From assembly GCA_003021335.1 (NCBI GenBank), contig PXQL01000101.1, positions 1-5,442 on the forward strand: DNA of 5,442 nucleotides, in the 5' to 3' direction. The stretch is from Halobacteriales archaeon QH_10_67_13. GTDB taxonomy: Archaea; Halobacteriota; Halobacteria; Halobacteriales; Haloarculaceae. Both the position numbers and the translations under genes were made by a program. Below are positions 5,212-5,442 of the stretch, in pieces. The notes under the pieces were generated by a model that ran no database searches, had not been told where the DNA came from, and was given only the letters and a program-made list of their open reading frames with translations. Position 1 is the first letter of the stretch. Each line of letters opens with the position of its first letter.

Positions 5212-5376
5212 ATGCAAGCAGCACACAACGACGAGACCGGCACGTGGCATCTGCTCGGAGCACGGGGCTGTGGCGTCGACCCGGAGGGCCAGCACCTCGA
5301 CGCGCGCTGGTCCGAGATCCGGGACCGCGTCGAGCGCGGCGAGGGCACCCCCTGCCGGAACTGCAACTGGCCCTAA
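5212..5376 (+). CDS. 54-aa Cys/His-rich small protein, possible zinc-binding
   Basis: A small ORF in the style of the many short, zinc-finger-like proteins of haloarchaea. It starts MQAAHNDETGTWHLLG, contains RGCG with Cys20, and ends CRNCNWP with Cys48 and Cys51. With His13 or His28 these three cysteines could make one zinc site, but the spacing between the halves is wide and no named family is recognised. The middle (W33-E44) looks helical and charged. The ATG at 5212 is preferred; the frame also extends upstream through repeat copy 2 to a TTG at 5185, and the repeat-derived residues do not look like part of the protein. No Shine-Dalgarno lies at normal distance. The stop is 26 bases from a convergent minus-strand stop. 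Coding status is supported by acidic composition and the CxxC ending, not by homology. Confidence 0.6.
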   Translation: MQAAHNDETGTWHLLGARGCGVDPEGQHLDARWSEIRDRVERGEGTPCRNCNWP

Positions 5377-5402
5377 AGCGGCCGCGTCGCCGAGGCCGAG
5401 GA

Positions 5403-5442
5403 TCAGGCGAGTCGCCACCGACCGTCGTCGGTCCGGATCGCC
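5403..5442 (-). CDS. C-terminal end of a minus-strand gene (partial)
   Basis: Read leftwards from the window edge, one minus-strand frame gives AIRTDDGRWRLA followed by a TGA at 5405-5403. The acidic, halophile-like composition suggests the tail of a real protein whose body lies beyond 5442, convergent with the 54-aa gene. Only twelve complete codons are visible, so no family can be named and the call is tentative. Confidence 0.35.
   Translation of the reverse strand, partial: AIRTDDGRWRLA

Overview
The window reads as haloarchaeal chromosomal DNA. It is GC-rich apart from short AT-rich promoter patches, the predicted proteins are strongly acidic, and most genes have a TATA-like box 22-31 nt before the start codon with no Shine-Dalgarno sequence, as expected for leaderless archaeal transcripts. 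The first gene, an archaeal-type GTP cyclohydrolase III, supports this. I cannot name the species.

Layout. Positions 208-3351 hold four plus-strand genes: GTP cyclohydrolase III (arfA), a BchC-like MDR dehydrogenase without the usual catalytic Cys, a shortened PTPS/QueD-family protein, and a GT4 glycosyltransferase. arfA/dehydrogenase and PTPS/glycosyltransferase each overlap in a TGATG stop/start. A second promoter-like box lies before the PTPS gene, so the four may form two coupled pairs. Two single-gene units follow: a ferredoxin-reductase-like FAD/NAD(P) oxidoreductase (3496-4206), ended by a 38-bp gapless palindrome and T-rich tract, and a GNAT acetyltransferase (4322-4855).

The 356 bp from 4856 to 5211 hold no intact gene. 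They contain the minus-strand remnant of a haloarchaeal MFVGH-type membrane 'metal-dependent hydrolase' (about 4915-5052, two compensating frameshifts and a lost C-terminus), then an exact 37-bp direct repeat (5093-5129 and 5166-5202). A partly inverted copy of the repeat core sits between the copies. After that come a 54-aa Cys/His-rich protein (5212-5376) and the probable last codons of a minus-strand gene that runs off the right edge.

How the genes may work together: ArfA opens the GTP imidazole ring on the archaeal route to riboflavin and F420. A dehydrogenase, a PTPS-family member and a glycosyltransferase beside it suggest making or decorating a GTP-derived cofactor. Here the PTPS member has lost two of its three expected zinc ligands and a central segment, and the glycosyltransferase seems to lack a C-terminal loop, so the downstream half may be decaying or repurposed. 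The oxidoreductase and acetyltransferase show no clear functional link to it. Family comparisons are from memory; no alignment or search was run.
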